This document shows, one piece after another, positions 51,719 through 61,317 of a DNA stretch of 64,000 nt. Made by a program: the position numbers and the translations under genes. Each line of letters starts with the position of its first letter. The first letter of the stretch is position 1. The stretch is from Tenacibaculum skagerrakense (GTDB taxonomy: Bacteria; Bacteroidota; Bacteroidia; Flavobacteriales; Flavobacteriaceae). Below the pieces are notes generated by a model. That model saw only the letters and a list, made by a program, of their open reading frames with translations. It was not told the origin of the DNA and did not search any database. The stretch spans positions 186,001 to 250,000 of the forward strand of contig NZ_SLXM01000002.1 of the NCBI RefSeq assembly GCF_004345825.1, in the 5' to 3' direction.

Positions 51719-52711
51719 ATGATAAAAATAGGAATCAATGGTTTTGGAAGAATTGGTCGTTTAGCGTTCCGTTCTGCCATACAAAGAGATAATGTACAAG
51801 TTGTAGCAATAAACGATTTACTTGATGTTGAGTATTTAGCATATTTGTTAAAGTACGATTCAGTTCATGGTCGTTTTGATGGAACTATTGAAGTTAAAGA
51901 TGGAAGCTTAGTTGTAAACGGACAAACAATTCGAGTTACTGCTGATAGAAATCCAGAGAATTTAAAGTGGGATGAAGTAGGAGCAGAATATGTAATCGAA
52001 TCTACAGGCTTCTTTTTAACGAAAGAAAAAGCAGGTTTACACATTAAAGGTGGAGCGAAAAAAGTAGTTATTTCTGCACCATCAAAAGATGCAAAAATGT
52101 TTGTTATGGGGGTTAATCATGACGAGTTAACTGCTGACGAAACAATTTTCTCAAATGCTTCTTGTACAACTAACTGTTTAGCACCTTTAGCTAAAGTTGT
52201 TCATGATAATTTCGGATTAGTAGAAGGTTTAATGACTACAATTCACTCTGCTACTTCTGGACAAGATGCAGTTGATAGTCCTAACTCAAAATGGAGAAGA
52301 GGTCGTTCTGTATTAAGAAATATGATTCCAACTTCTACAGGAGCTGCAGTGGCAGTTACTGAAGTAATTCCTGAGTTAAAAGGAAGGTTAACAGGAATGG
52401 CTGTTCGTGTTCCTACTGCTGATGTTTCATTGGTTGATTTAACTTTTAGAACGGAGAAAGCTACTTCTTTAAAAGAGATTTTAGCAAAATTAAAGGAAGC
52501 TTCAGAAGGAGATTTTAAAAATATTATTGGATACACTGAAGAAGAGGTTGTATCTCAGGATTTTGTTACTGATATCAGAACTTCTATTATCGATGCTGAT
52601 GCAAGTATTGAATTAAACGAGAATTTCTTTAAAGTTATCTCATGGTATGATAATGAGTACGGATACGCAACTAAAATAGTAGATTTATTGGAGCATGCTG
52701 CTTCTATGTAA
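51719..52711 (+). CDS. gap: Glyceraldehyde-3-phosphate dehydrogenase, type I
   Basis: A 330-residue NAD-type GAPDH. N-terminal Rossmann motif [12 protein letters not shown] and I-N-D-L (Asp favours NAD). The catalytic Cys is in [12 protein letters not shown] (about 150), with His in T-T-I-H-S-A-T (about 177). Usual length. It is the second gene of the pfkA-gap pair and is followed by a strong terminator. Confidence 0.97.
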   Translation: MIKIGINGFGRIGRLAFRSAIQRDNVQVVAINDLLDVEYLAYLLKYDSVHGRFDGTIEVKDGSLVVNGQTIRVTADRNPENLKWDEVGAEYVIESTGFFLTKEKAGLHIKGGAKKVVISAPSKDAKMFVMGVNHDELTADETIFSNASCTTNCLAPLAKVVHDNFGLVEGLMTTIHSATSGQDAVDSPNSKWRRGRSVLRNMIPTSTGAAVAVTEVIPELKGRLTGMAVRVPTADVSLVDLTFRTEKATSLKEILAKLKEASEGDFKNIIGYTEEEVVSQDFVTDIRTSIIDADASIELNENFFKVISWYDNEYGYATKIVDLLEHAASM

Positions 52712-52734
52712 ATATTTGTTAAGTTTAAATGATG

Positions 52735-52768
52735 AAAAAACCACATAGATTTCTATGTGGTTTTTTAT
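52735..52768 (+). terminator. gap terminator
   Basis: A stem of about 15 bp (52735-52749 with 52752-52766) with A- and T-tracts, 24 nt after the gap stop. It could also serve the convergent ridA. Confidence 0.85.
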
Positions 52769-52803
52769 TTAAATATATTTTATTAAGTCAAAGTAACTTA
52801 CTA

Positions 52804-53184
52804 TTATTTAATAGCTATCATACTAATTTCTACATTAACAAATTTAGGAAGATTTGCTACTTCTACAGTTTCTCTAGCAGGTGCATTTTCGTCATCAAAA
52901 TAAGAGCCATAAACTTCATTAATTTGAGAGAAATTATGCATGTCAGAGATGAAAATAGAAGTTTTTATTACATTTTCAAAAGTCATTCCACCGGCTTCTA
53001 AAACAGCTTTCATGTTCTCCATTACTTGTTTTGTTTCTGTTTTTATATCATCTAAGACTAATTCTCCTGTTTCAGGATTAATAGCTATTTGGCCTGAAGT
53101 ATATAAAGTATTTCCTGATAAAACAGCTTGGTTATAAGGTCCAATAGGAGCTGGAGCTTTACTTGTGTTGATTATTTTTTTCAT
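52804..53184 (-). CDS. ridA: RidA family enamine/imine deaminase
   Basis: A 126-residue protein of the RidA/YjgF family, which hydrolyses reactive 2-aminoacrylate formed by PLP enzymes. The motif run is complete: I-G-P-Y-N-Q-A-V near the N-terminus, T-S-G-Q-I-A-I-N-P-E-T-G and the C-terminal P-A-R-E-T-V-E-V-A-N-L-P. It follows lptD by 11 nt and is likely co-transcribed. It fits with sdaA-type serine metabolism, but is not linked. Confidence 0.95.
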   Translation of the reverse strand: MKKIINTSKAPAPIGPYNQAVLSGNTLYTSGQIAINPETGELVLDDIKTETKQVMENMKAVLEAGGMTFENVIKTSIFISDMHNFSQINEVYGSYFDDENAPARETVEVANLPKFVNVEISMIAIK

Positions 53185-53195
53185 TGTTGTTTTGT

Positions 53196-55910
53196 TTAAA
53201 ATAAACGTCTATCTGGTGGCTGGTTTTTATCCCACTTCAAATCACTTAACATTGAAGATTTAATTCCAATAAAGAAATAATAAGAGGTGAATCTTCCAAA
53301 AGGAGTCCAGTTAAAATTAAACCTCCAACTATCTAAGTCTCTAGTAAAATTAAACGTAGCATTTGTAAATGCACCTTCGGTAAAGTTGTAACCAGAGTTA
53401 ACTCCTAATTTCCATTTTGGGGTTAAATCTATGCTTCCATTAAAAGAGGTTACATGGTTTCTAATACCAGCAAAGTTGGTACCGTTGTTATTGTATATAA
53501 TACTGTAGTTAAAGCTTAAATTCCATGGCATTTTATTTTGGTAAAGTTCAGCTACTTTTTCTTCTCTTTTACCAGTTTTGCCTGTTGAGGCTCTGTTAGC
53601 AAAATCTCTGTTAGGATTTATATCTGTTCCTAGTACATCTGGCAAATTATTACTATCTGTATTATCTTCTTTTTCTTCCTTTTTTTTGTCGTCTTTCTTT
53701 TCGAAATCTTTACTTGACAAAGAATATCCAGTGGTTAATGCTAAGTTTTCTAGTCTGAAAATTCCTGGATTGAATTTATTAATTCTAGTACCATTTGCGT
53801 CCTTTTGATAAGGATCTAAAGACCCCGTAAAATTAAGCATCATCTTATTTTTAAACAGAGGAATTCCCATATTGAAATTAACGTTACTCCAGCGTAAAGA
53901 ATCAGCAGCAATATTATAAGTTGTGTTAAAATTTAAATTATTAATTAGATTTACTTTACGGTCTTCTTCATCGCTATCTTCATCTTTTGGTTTAACTTTA
54001 GCTTCAAGCTTATTGTTTATTGCAAATGTTAAAGCATTCGATATTCCCCCAGATGGTTCACTATAAATTCCTCCTTCAAAAGGAGTATAGGTTAATAAAT
54101 CAGTGATATCATCACTTTGTTGAACAGTAAGTTCGTGTTGTTTTCTTAAATTAGGTCTGTAGCTCCACCCAATTGTAGGAGTTATTGTATGTCTAATAGC
54201 TTTAATTTTTCCTTTAAAAGAAAAATTACCATATATAACGGTGCTAAGACTGGTTCCAAAATTATATTGGTTAAATCGTTTAAAACCGCTAATAGTATCG
54301 TTAACTACTGTCCCTGATTTATTGGTAGTTGTGTTGGGAATTGTAGTATCATATCTTTTGTTGATACTATTAAAATACCAAACATCACTATAATTAAAAG
54401 TAGGGTTTAAAGTAAAGTATTTAAATACTTTAATATTGGTGTTAGCAGAAACATCATGCTTCATACCAGATTTTGAACCCTCGAACATTTTAGAGGTTAA
54501 GAAATCGTCTTCAGTGGTATTAATATCTAATCTACCTTGTAAATTATAGTTAACACCAATTTTTTGAAAAGGATTTTTCTTTATTCCTCCTTTTCCCGCA
54601 AAAGGATAAATTCTATCCATGTTTATTTGAACAGAAGGAAGTGTCATAGTTACTCTCTCATTGTTAGAGTTTTGTTGATGACTTAATGTAACAGTAGCAT
54701 TAAAAGGTGTGCCGACAAATTTTTTGTAATAACTAATGGAAGAATTAAAACTGTTGTTAAACTGTTGAGATTGATCAATTTGATTTAAAGATTGTCTGAA
54801 AAACTGACTGCTACTACTAATATTTACTTGAGCTGATAAATTGGAATTTGGACTCGTTTTAGGATCCTGTCGATGGTTCCATGAGATATTGTAGTTTGCT
54901 GATTTAGAAAAATCACTAAACCCTTTTATACCATTAGTTAAGTTCTGATATCTAAAACTTAAACTTCCAGAATATTTGTAACGTACCCTATAGTTAGATC
55001 GGGAATTCATCGCCCAACTACCATTAGAATAAATATCACCAGTAAGCTCTAAATCAAAATAATCGTTTAAAGCGAAATAATACCCACCATTTTGTAAAAA
55101 GAAACCTTGTTGATTATTTTCTCCCCAAGTTGGAATTATAAATCCTGAAGTTCTTCCTTTAGTTAATGGAAAATAAGCAAAAGGTAAATACAGAGGTGTA
55201 GGAACATCTGCTAAAACTAGATTACTACCTCCCACAATTATCTTCTTTCCTGGAACAAGCTTTGCTTTATTTGTTGCAATATAATAGTCAGGTATTTTTT
55301 TCTTAGAAGTTGTAAATCGTAATTTACTCATATATACCGTAGAATCATTGACACGCTTGGTTTTTTCACCATAAGTTATCATTTCTCCTTGGACAGTTTT
55401 TATTCCGTAAATAAGCGCTTTTTCACTTTTGAAGTTGTATAAGATTGAGTCTTGTTCAGACTCTTGATTACCTTGTTTAAAAACTGGTCTTTGAACATAA
55501 CCTGTGCTATCAACAATACCTGTAGCATATACAGTATTGTTTTTATAATCAATAATTATTTTTCCTGCTTTAAGGTTGATGTCTCCATAATCAACTTCAG
55601 CTTCATTATATAAGGTAATTGTTTTCTTTTTAGCATTTTGGATGGTGTAGTCTTTTGCATTGTGCAAAATATTATATTGAATAACTTCTTTAGGCTTAAT
55701 AATCGAGTCTGAGCGAGTAGAGTCAATTTTCACATCAGGTTTATTCCCTTTTTTTAGTGCTATTTGAGCCTTGTTGCTTAGTGTTTTAGCAGAATCTTTT
55801 TTAACTACATCCTGTTTTGGAATTTCGTTTTTTTCAATTTCTTGAGCTAAACCTTTTTGAAAACAAAAAAAGGAGAAAACTAAAAGTATGTACAATGAAT
55901 TTGCTTTCAA
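53196..55910 (-). CDS. lptD: LPS-assembly protein LptD-like
   Basis: A 904-residue outer-membrane protein. After a signal peptide (cut G-L-A|Q, residue 23) come a basic/acidic linker and an OstA/LptA-like beta-jellyroll (about 80-230, N-A-K-K-K-T-I-T-L-Y-N-E-A-E-V-D-Y). Then a large beta-barrel (L-P-F-A-Y-F-P-L-T-K-G-R-T-S-G-F-I-I-P at its start, to the end). This is the Bacteroidetes form of LptD that places LPS in the outer leaflet. The start is TTG: no ATG lies before a stop in frame, and TTG gives a correct signal peptide. It is divergent from the amidase gene. Confidence 0.9.
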   Translation of the reverse strand: MKANSLYILLVFSFFCFQKGLAQEIEKNEIPKQDVVKKDSAKTLSNKAQIALKKGNKPDVKIDSTRSDSIIKPKEVIQYNILHNAKDYTIQNAKKKTITLYNEAEVDYGDINLKAGKIIIDYKNNTVYATGIVDSTGYVQRPVFKQGNQESEQDSILYNFKSEKALIYGIKTVQGEMITYGEKTKRVNDSTVYMSKLRFTTSKKKIPDYYIATNKAKLVPGKKIIVGGSNLVLADVPTPLYLPFAYFPLTKGRTSGFIIPTWGENNQQGFFLQNGGYYFALNDYFDLELTGDIYSNGSWAMNSRSNYRVRYKYSGSLSFRYQNLTNGIKGFSDFSKSANYNISWNHRQDPKTSPNSNLSAQVNISSSSQFFRQSLNQIDQSQQFNNSFNSSISYYKKFVGTPFNATVTLSHQQNSNNERVTMTLPSVQINMDRIYPFAGKGGIKKNPFQKIGVNYNLQGRLDINTTEDDFLTSKMFEGSKSGMKHDVSANTNIKVFKYFTLNPTFNYSDVWYFNSINKRYDTTIPNTTTNKSGTVVNDTISGFKRFNQYNFGTSLSTVIYGNFSFKGKIKAIRHTITPTIGWSYRPNLRKQHELTVQQSDDITDLLTYTPFEGGIYSEPSGGISNALTFAINNKLEAKVKPKDEDSDEEDRKVNLINNLNFNTTYNIAADSLRWSNVNFNMGIPLFKNKMMLNFTGSLDPYQKDANGTRINKFNPGIFRLENLALTTGYSLSSKDFEKKDDKKKEEKEDNTDSNNLPDVLGTDINPNRDFANRASTGKTGKREEKVAELYQNKMPWNLSFNYSIIYNNNGTNFAGIRNHVTSFNGSIDLTPKWKLGVNSGYNFTEGAFTNATFNFTRDLDSWRFNFNWTPFGRFTSYYFFIGIKSSMLSDLKWDKNQPPDRRLF

Positions 55911-55930
55911 TCCGATAAATGCTATTTTTG
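55901..55930 (+). promoter_or_regulatory. Promoter of the amidase gene
   Basis: TTG at 55901-55903, a 19-nt spacer and TATTTTTG (55923-55930) form an ideal promoter. The -33 overlaps the lptD start region on the opposite strand. The leader is about 67 nt. Confidence 0.68.
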
Positions 55931-56001
55931 TGTTTAATAAAAGTATGGCTCAATCTTTGGAGTACCAAATTTCAGAAGCCAAAAATAGTTAAATTTTATT
56001 G

Positions 56002-57384
56002 ATGCAATTCTTAAAATTCAGCAAATATAAAAGCAACGTATCGACAATGTGTTTTGTTATGTTTTTAACATTATTTATTTCAAATCATTTTGAAGTAGAT
56101 GCACAAAAAAAATATACTGTTGTTTTAGATGCAGGACATGGTGGTAAAGACCCAGGTAATTTGGGTAATGGATATCAAGAGAAAAAAATAGCTCTAAAAG
56201 TGGTTCTTGAGGTTGGTAAGCAGCTTAAGAAAAACAAAGATATTAACGTGATTTATACAAGAAATAAAGACGTTTTTATTGAATTACATAACAGAGCAAA
56301 AATTGCTAATGATAATAAAGCCGATTTGTTTGTGTCTATTCACTGTGACTCTTACACCAATCCTAAAGCTCACGGAGCAGGAACTTTTGTACTGGGTTTA
56401 AGTGGGAATAAACAAAATTTAGAAATTGCAAAACGAGAAAACGCTGTAATCTTATTAGAGGATAATTACAAGCAGAACTATGATTATGATCCAAATTCTC
56501 CTGAATCTGTAATTAGTTTGTCAATGTTACAAGAACAGAATTTAGATGAGAGTTTGGCATTTGCAGATTTAGTTCAAGATAATTTTTCAAGTGCTAAACG
56601 ATTTGATCGTAGTGTAAAGCAAGACAATTTCCTAGTGTTAAGAGAAACGGTTATGCCTAGTGTTTTAATTGAATTAGGTTTTTTAACCAATAAAGCTGAA
56701 GGAAGTTTTTTAAATTCTAGCACAGGGCAATTAAGAATGGCAAGTGCTATAGCAAGAGGAATTGAAAAGTACATTGAGAGATTAAAATTAAATACTGTTC
56801 AAGAACAAATAGCTGCAAAAAAAGCAGAAGAAAAATCTAAAGAAACTAACGTAGTTGCAACTGTAGAAAGAACAAGGTCTTACAAAAGAGATACCACTTC
56901 TCAAAAACTATTAGACAAAAAAGATTTTAGTATTGTAGTTTCTGCGCCAAAGAAAGAAAAGGTTGAAGAAACTATTAAAGCACCAGAAATTAAAGAGGTA
57001 GTTAAAGAAAAAATTAAGGAAGAAACACCGAAAGAGAACACAACAACTCAAAAGGATACAACTGTAAAAGTCGAAGAACCAAAGCCTGAAAAAGTAGAAC
57101 CAAAACCTGTTGTTAATCAGCCTGAAAAGATTGAATTTAAAGTTCAAATAGCAGCTTCTAAAAGGTATTTATCACAAGATAATTTTAACTTTAAAGGTTT
57201 AGAAAATGTAGAGGTTCTGGTAATTGACGAGTATTATAAGTATTACTATGGTTCTTCTGAAAGCTTTGCTAAAGTTAAAGAGGCTTTAGAAGAAGCAAAA
57301 AAAGCAGGTCACAATGATGCTTTTATTGTAGCTTTTTCAAATGGCACTAAAATATCTATAAGAGAAGCACTAAAAAAACAATAA
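56002..57384 (+). CDS. N-acetylmuramoyl-L-alanine amidase (Amidase_3) with SPOR-like C-terminus
   Basis: A 460-residue exported enzyme (signal peptide cut near V-D-A|Q, residue 34) that cuts the bond between muramic acid and the stem peptide during cell division. Zinc ligands: H in D-A-G-H-G-G (about 47), E in Q-E-K-K-I-A (about 62), H in S-I-H-C-D-S (about 114), catalytic E in L-I-E-L-G-F (about 224). A Lys/Glu/Pro-rich linker (about 265-370) leads to a SPOR-like domain (about 375-455). I start at ATG 56002 rather than the TTG before it. Confidence 0.92.
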   Translation: MQFLKFSKYKSNVSTMCFVMFLTLFISNHFEVDAQKKYTVVLDAGHGGKDPGNLGNGYQEKKIALKVVLEVGKQLKKNKDINVIYTRNKDVFIELHNRAKIANDNKADLFVSIHCDSYTNPKAHGAGTFVLGLSGNKQNLEIAKRENAVILLEDNYKQNYDYDPNSPESVISLSMLQEQNLDESLAFADLVQDNFSSAKRFDRSVKQDNFLVLRETVMPSVLIELGFLTNKAEGSFLNSSTGQLRMASAIARGIEKYIERLKLNTVQEQIAAKKAEEKSKETNVVATVERTRSYKRDTTSQKLLDKKDFSIVVSAPKKEKVEETIKAPEIKEVVKEKIKEETPKENTTTQKDTTVKVEEPKPEKVEPKPVVNQPEKIEFKVQIAASKRYLSQDNFNFKGLENVEVLVIDEYYKYYYGSSESFAKVKEALEEAKKAGHNDAFIVAFSNGTKISIREALKKQ

Positions 57385-57450
57385 TTTAGAAAAAATCTAA
57401 TCTATTCTCAAAAAAAATATTAGTAATTTCGTCACTACCAAATTTTGCTT

Positions 57451-58416
57451 ATGTCAAAAGAACTCAAAACAGGAATAATAGCATTGTTAATTATAGCTCT
57501 AGGAATTTGGGGATATAATTTCATGAAAAGGCAAGATTTATTTAGTCCTAACTCCCGTCACTTTTTTGTGGAGTATAAAAATATTAATGGATTAAATGAG
57601 GCGAGTGTTGTAACAATTAATGGACTAAAAGTAGGTAAAGTAGATGCTATTAATTTTAATACCGACCCTGAAAAGAGAGGTTCTTTAGTGGTAAGGTTAT
57701 CTCTTGAGGATGATTTTGAGTTTTCAAAAAATAGTATAGCTAAAATTTACTCAGCTGGTTTAATGGGAGGGCAAAATTTAGCAATTATTCCTAGCTATGA
57801 AGGAGATATGGCTGTTACCGGTGATTATTTAAAAGGACAAATAGAGTCGGATTTAATTTCTTCTTTTGGAGAAAAGTTAAATCCATTACAGTCTAAGATT
57901 GAAAGAGTTTTAAATCAAGCCGATTCTTTATTAACGGGTATAAATCAAGTTTTAGACAAGAAAGCAAGACAAAGTTTAAACAGAAGCTTGTTAGGTATTG
58001 AAAGTACTGTTACAAGTCTTAATAAAACAATGGTTTCTTTTAATAAATTAGTTGAGGAAAACAAAGTCAAGATTGATGTAACTTTAGATAACACCAAGAA
58101 AATCACAGATGATTTTTCAAAAGTATCAGCAGATTTAGCTAAAGCAGATTTAGGTGCTACGGTTAAAAAATTAGAAACTACCTTAGACAATGTAAACTCC
58201 TTAATGAAAGGAATTAAGGATGGTAAGGGTACCATTGGTAAATTAGTTTCTGATGAAAAACTGTATACAAACCTTGCTAATGCAACTAAAGAAATGGAAG
58301 AGTTGCTTAGAGAAATGAAATTAAACCCTAAACGTTTTGTTCATTTTTCATTATTTGGTAAAAAACCAAAACCTTATAATGAAGATAATAATAGCAATAA
58401 CGTAAGCAATCAGTAA
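57451..58416 (+). CDS. MlaD/MCE family lipid transport protein
   Basis: A 321-residue protein with a single N-terminal membrane helix (about 7-25) and one MCE domain (about 37-115, F-F-V-E-Y-K-N-I-N-G-L-N). A long helical part follows. MlaD-type proteins make periplasmic hexameric rings that carry phospholipids between membranes. Partners MlaE and MlaF are not in the window. It is 66 nt after the amidase gene and 84 nt before the Fe-S protein. The ATG at 57451 is the first within the family's usual start; a TTG lies 6 nt before. Confidence 0.9.
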   Translation: MSKELKTGIIALLIIALGIWGYNFMKRQDLFSPNSRHFFVEYKNINGLNEASVVTINGLKVGKVDAINFNTDPEKRGSLVVRLSLEDDFEFSKNSIAKIYSAGLMGGQNLAIIPSYEGDMAVTGDYLKGQIESDLISSFGEKLNPLQSKIERVLNQADSLLTGINQVLDKKARQSLNRSLLGIESTVTSLNKTMVSFNKLVEENKVKIDVTLDNTKKITDDFSKVSADLAKADLGATVKKLETTLDNVNSLMKGIKDGKGTIGKLVSDEKLYTNLANATKEMEELLREMKLNPKRFVHFSLFGKKPKPYNEDNNSNNVSNQ

Positions 58417-58500
58417 GAAATTACTATATAAACAAACACTCATAACAAACAACTATACGGTAGTTTTTAATTATTTAAATTTTTTAATCAACTTTTTTAC

Positions 58501-59850
58501 ATGGAAAAATATATACCAAACATTTTTTTTGCATTTATATTAATTGCAGGTATAGGGTATTTTGTGATGAATGTTCGAAAACTGATTCGCAATATTAAAT
58601 TAGGAAAAGACATCGATAGAACCGACCGAAAACCAGAACGATGGAAGAACATGGCAAAAATTGCTTTAGGGCAATACAAAATGGTTCGTCGTCCAGTTTC
58701 TGGAGTTTTACACATTGTTGTATATATTGGTTTTATTCTAATCAATATCGAATTATTAGAAATCGTAATTGATGGTTTGTTTGGAACACATAGGATATTT
58801 GGAAGTCCTTTAGGAGGATTTTATAACTTTTTAATTGGAAGCTTCGAAGTTCTAGCTTTTTTAGTTCTTGTTGCTGTAATTGTTTTTTGGTTTAGAAGAA
58901 ACATTGAAAGAGTGAAACGTTTTATGAGCCCGGAAATGAAAGGATGGCCAAAGAATGACGGAAATATTATTTTATATTTTGAGGTTGTTTTAATGACTCT
59001 TTTCTTAGTGATGAACGGTGCTGATTTGCAACTTCAATTATTAGAAGCTCCTCATTATTATCATGAAAGTGGAATAATAGGTTCTTTTCCAATTAGTAGT
59101 TGGTTGACAACTCCATTCTTCGAAAATTATTCTATAGAAAGTTTGATGGTGTTTGAAAGAACAGCTTGGTGGTTACACATCGTAGGAATTTTAATTTTCT
59201 TAAATTATTTATACTACTCAAAGCATCTACATATTTTACTAGCTTTCCCAAACACATTCTTTGCAAACTTAAATCCAAAAGGACAATTTAATAATTTAGC
59301 TTCTGTTACGAATGAAGTAAAAATGATGATGGACCCTGATGCAGATCCATATGCAATGCCAGAAGAAACTGGAGAAGAGGAAGTTCCTGAAAAATTTGGA
59401 GCATCAGATGTTACCGATTTAAATTGGGTGCAATTAATGAATGCCTACACATGTACAGAGTGTGGTCGTTGTACTTCATCTTGTCCTGCAAACCTAACAG
59501 GTAAGAAATTATCGCCACGTAAAATTATGATGGACACTCGTGATCGTTTAGAAGAAGTGGGTAAAAATATTGACGCTAACGGAGGAGAGTTCAAATCAGA
59601 CGGAAAGCAATTATTAGATGATTATATCACAAGAGAAGAATTATGGGCTTGTACTAGTTGTAATGCTTGTGTTCAAGAATGTCCTGTAAATATAGATCCG
59701 TTATCTATCATTATGGATATGAGAAGATATCTTGTAATGGAAGAGTCTGCTGCACCTCAAGAGTTAAATATGATGATGACTAACATTGAAAACAATGGTG
59801 CACCTTGGCAGTATAGCCAGATGGATAGATTAAATTGGAAAGACGAATAA
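58501..59850 (+). CDS. Membrane (Fe-S)-binding protein, HdrC/HdrE-like
   Basis: A 449-residue protein. Five or so hydrophobic segments in the first 250 residues look like a heterodisulfide reductase E/NarI-like cytochrome b part. The C-terminal region has two 4Fe-4S clusters: C-T-E-C-G-R-C-T-S-S-C-P (about 318-329) and C-T-S-C-N-A-C-V-Q-E-C-P (about 384-395). It probably passes electrons between a quinone and the CCG protein at 60529. The physiological donor is not known. Confidence 0.9.
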   Translation: MEKYIPNIFFAFILIAGIGYFVMNVRKLIRNIKLGKDIDRTDRKPERWKNMAKIALGQYKMVRRPVSGVLHIVVYIGFILINIELLEIVIDGLFGTHRIFGSPLGGFYNFLIGSFEVLAFLVLVAVIVFWFRRNIERVKRFMSPEMKGWPKNDGNIILYFEVVLMTLFLVMNGADLQLQLLEAPHYYHESGIIGSFPISSWLTTPFFENYSIESLMVFERTAWWLHIVGILIFLNYLYYSKHLHILLAFPNTFFANLNPKGQFNNLASVTNEVKMMMDPDADPYAMPEETGEEEVPEKFGASDVTDLNWVQLMNAYTCTECGRCTSSCPANLTGKKLSPRKIMMDTRDRLEEVGKNIDANGGEFKSDGKQLLDDYITREELWACTSCNACVQECPVNIDPLSIIMDMRRYLVMEESAAPQELNMMMTNIENNGAPWQYSQMDRLNWKDE

Positions 59851-59864
59851 CTAAAGCTGTAAAG

Positions 59865-60497
59865 ATGAACTTAAAATTAATTAAGAAATATAGCTTTAGT
59901 TTTATAATTTGTTTTCTAATTACCTCGGTGTCGAGTTTTTCACAAGAGATTAATGAAATAGCTAATAAGATGTTTGTTGATATGAACAATAGAGATTATG
60001 ATGCTATTTTAGATATGACACATCCAAAAGTATTTGATATTGTTCCAAAAGAACAAATGAAAGCTGTTTTAAAAAGCACTTTTGAAGGTAGTAATGAGTA
60101 TTCTATTGATATTCCTAAACAGATTCCAGAATTTAAAGTTTCTAAAGTTTACAAGGAAGAAAAAGACAACTTATCGTATGCTTTTATAACGTATAATATG
60201 AGCATGACAATGACTTTTCATCAACAAACTTTTGACGCTCAGACTAAAGAAATGATGAAAGGTGTTATGCAAGCTAAAGATATGGATGTTACTTTTACGT
60301 CAGATAGTTCAATGAGTGTTTTGATGAATAATAGAATGACTATTATTATGAAAGATACTGCTACAGAAAACAAATGGGTAATGATAAATTACGACCCAGA
60401 TTCTCCATTGTTTTATAAGATTTTACCAAGTACTCTTTTAGAAACAGCTAAAGTCTACAAACAAGAGATAATGCTAGAAAGTAAAAAGAAAAAATAA
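59865..60497 (+). CDS. Secreted protein, NTF2-like (hypothetical)
   Basis: A 210-residue exported protein (signal peptide about 1-26, cut S-F-S|Q). It has the layout of an NTF2/SnoaL-like fold: an N-terminal helix N-K-M-F-V-D-M-N-N-R-D-Y, followed by beta strands. No family is recognised. It lies 14 nt after one Fe-S subunit and 31 nt before the other, so it is in the same operon, but I see no reason for an electron-transfer role. I start at ATG 59865, which gives a good signal peptide. Confidence 0.65.
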   Translation: MNLKLIKKYSFSFIICFLITSVSSFSQEINEIANKMFVDMNNRDYDAILDMTHPKVFDIVPKEQMKAVLKSTFEGSNEYSIDIPKQIPEFKVSKVYKEEKDNLSYAFITYNMSMTMTFHQQTFDAQTKEMMKGVMQAKDMDVTFTSDSSMSVLMNNRMTIIMKDTATENKWVMINYDPDSPLFYKILPSTLLETAKVYKQEIMLESKKKK

Positions 60498-60528
60498 CAT
60501 TAAAGATCAACTTAAACGATACAATATT

Positions 60529-61308
60529 ATGAACGTACCAACAATGGCAGATATGATGGCTCAAGGGAAACAACCAGAAGTGTTGTTTTGGGTTGGAGCT
60601 GCAGGAAGTTACGATGATAGAGCTAAAAAAATAACAAAATCTTTTGTAAAGATTTTACACCAAGCTAATGTTGATTTTGCAGTATTAGGAACCGAAGAAA
60701 GTTCAACAGGAGATGCTGCTAAGAGAGCCGGAAATGAGTTTTTGTTTCAAATGCAAGCAATGACAAATATTGAAATATTAAATGCTTACGAAGTAAAAAC
60801 AATTGTTACTTGCGATCCGCACTCTTTTAATACATTAAAAAATGAATATCCTAGTTTAGGAGGCAAATATGAGGTGTACCATCACACACAATACATTAAT
60901 AAGTTGATTGCAGATGGTAGATTAACAATTGAGGGAGAAAACTTAAAAGGAAAGCGTTTAACATATCATGACCCTTGTTATTTAGGTCGTGCGAATGATG
61001 TGTATGAAACACCTCGTGACTTAATTAAAAGATTAGGTGTTAAGTCAACAGAAATGAAGCGTCATAAATCTACTGCTTTATGTTGTGGAGCTGGTGGAGC
61101 ACAAATGTTCAAAGAGCCTGAAAAAGGTGATATGGATATCAATATTTTAAGAACTAAAGATGCTTTAGAAACAAATCCTGAAATTATAGCAACGGGTTGT
61201 CCTTATTGTAATACTATGATGACTGATGGTGTTAAGTTTCACTTGAAAGAAGACCAAATTGTTGTAAAAGATATTGCAGAATTAATTGCGGAAGCTAACA
61301 ATTTATAA
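60529..61308 (+). CDS. CCG-domain (Fe-S)-binding protein, HdrB-like
   Basis: A 259-residue soluble protein of the cysteine-rich (CCG) family found in heterodisulfide reductase B and glycolate oxidase. The C-terminal CCG unit is complete: H-D-P-C-Y-L-G-R (about 155), L-C-C-G-A-G-G (about 184-190) and G-C-P-Y-C (about 222-226). The N-terminal half has only V-T-C-D-P-H-S-F in the corresponding place. It is expected to work with the 58501 membrane subunit. Confidence 0.9.
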   Translation: MNVPTMADMMAQGKQPEVLFWVGAAGSYDDRAKKITKSFVKILHQANVDFAVLGTEESSTGDAAKRAGNEFLFQMQAMTNIEILNAYEVKTIVTCDPHSFNTLKNEYPSLGGKYEVYHHTQYINKLIADGRLTIEGENLKGKRLTYHDPCYLGRANDVYETPRDLIKRLGVKSTEMKRHKSTALCCGAGGAQMFKEPEKGDMDINILRTKDALETNPEIIATGCPYCNTMMTDGVKFHLKEDQIVVKDIAELIAEANNL

Positions 61309-61317
61309 TTTAAAACT

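Noticed and set aside
52729..53137. Plus-strand ORFs opposite ridA
   Set aside because: The minus-strand frame encodes a complete RidA; the plus frames have no recognisable protein pattern.
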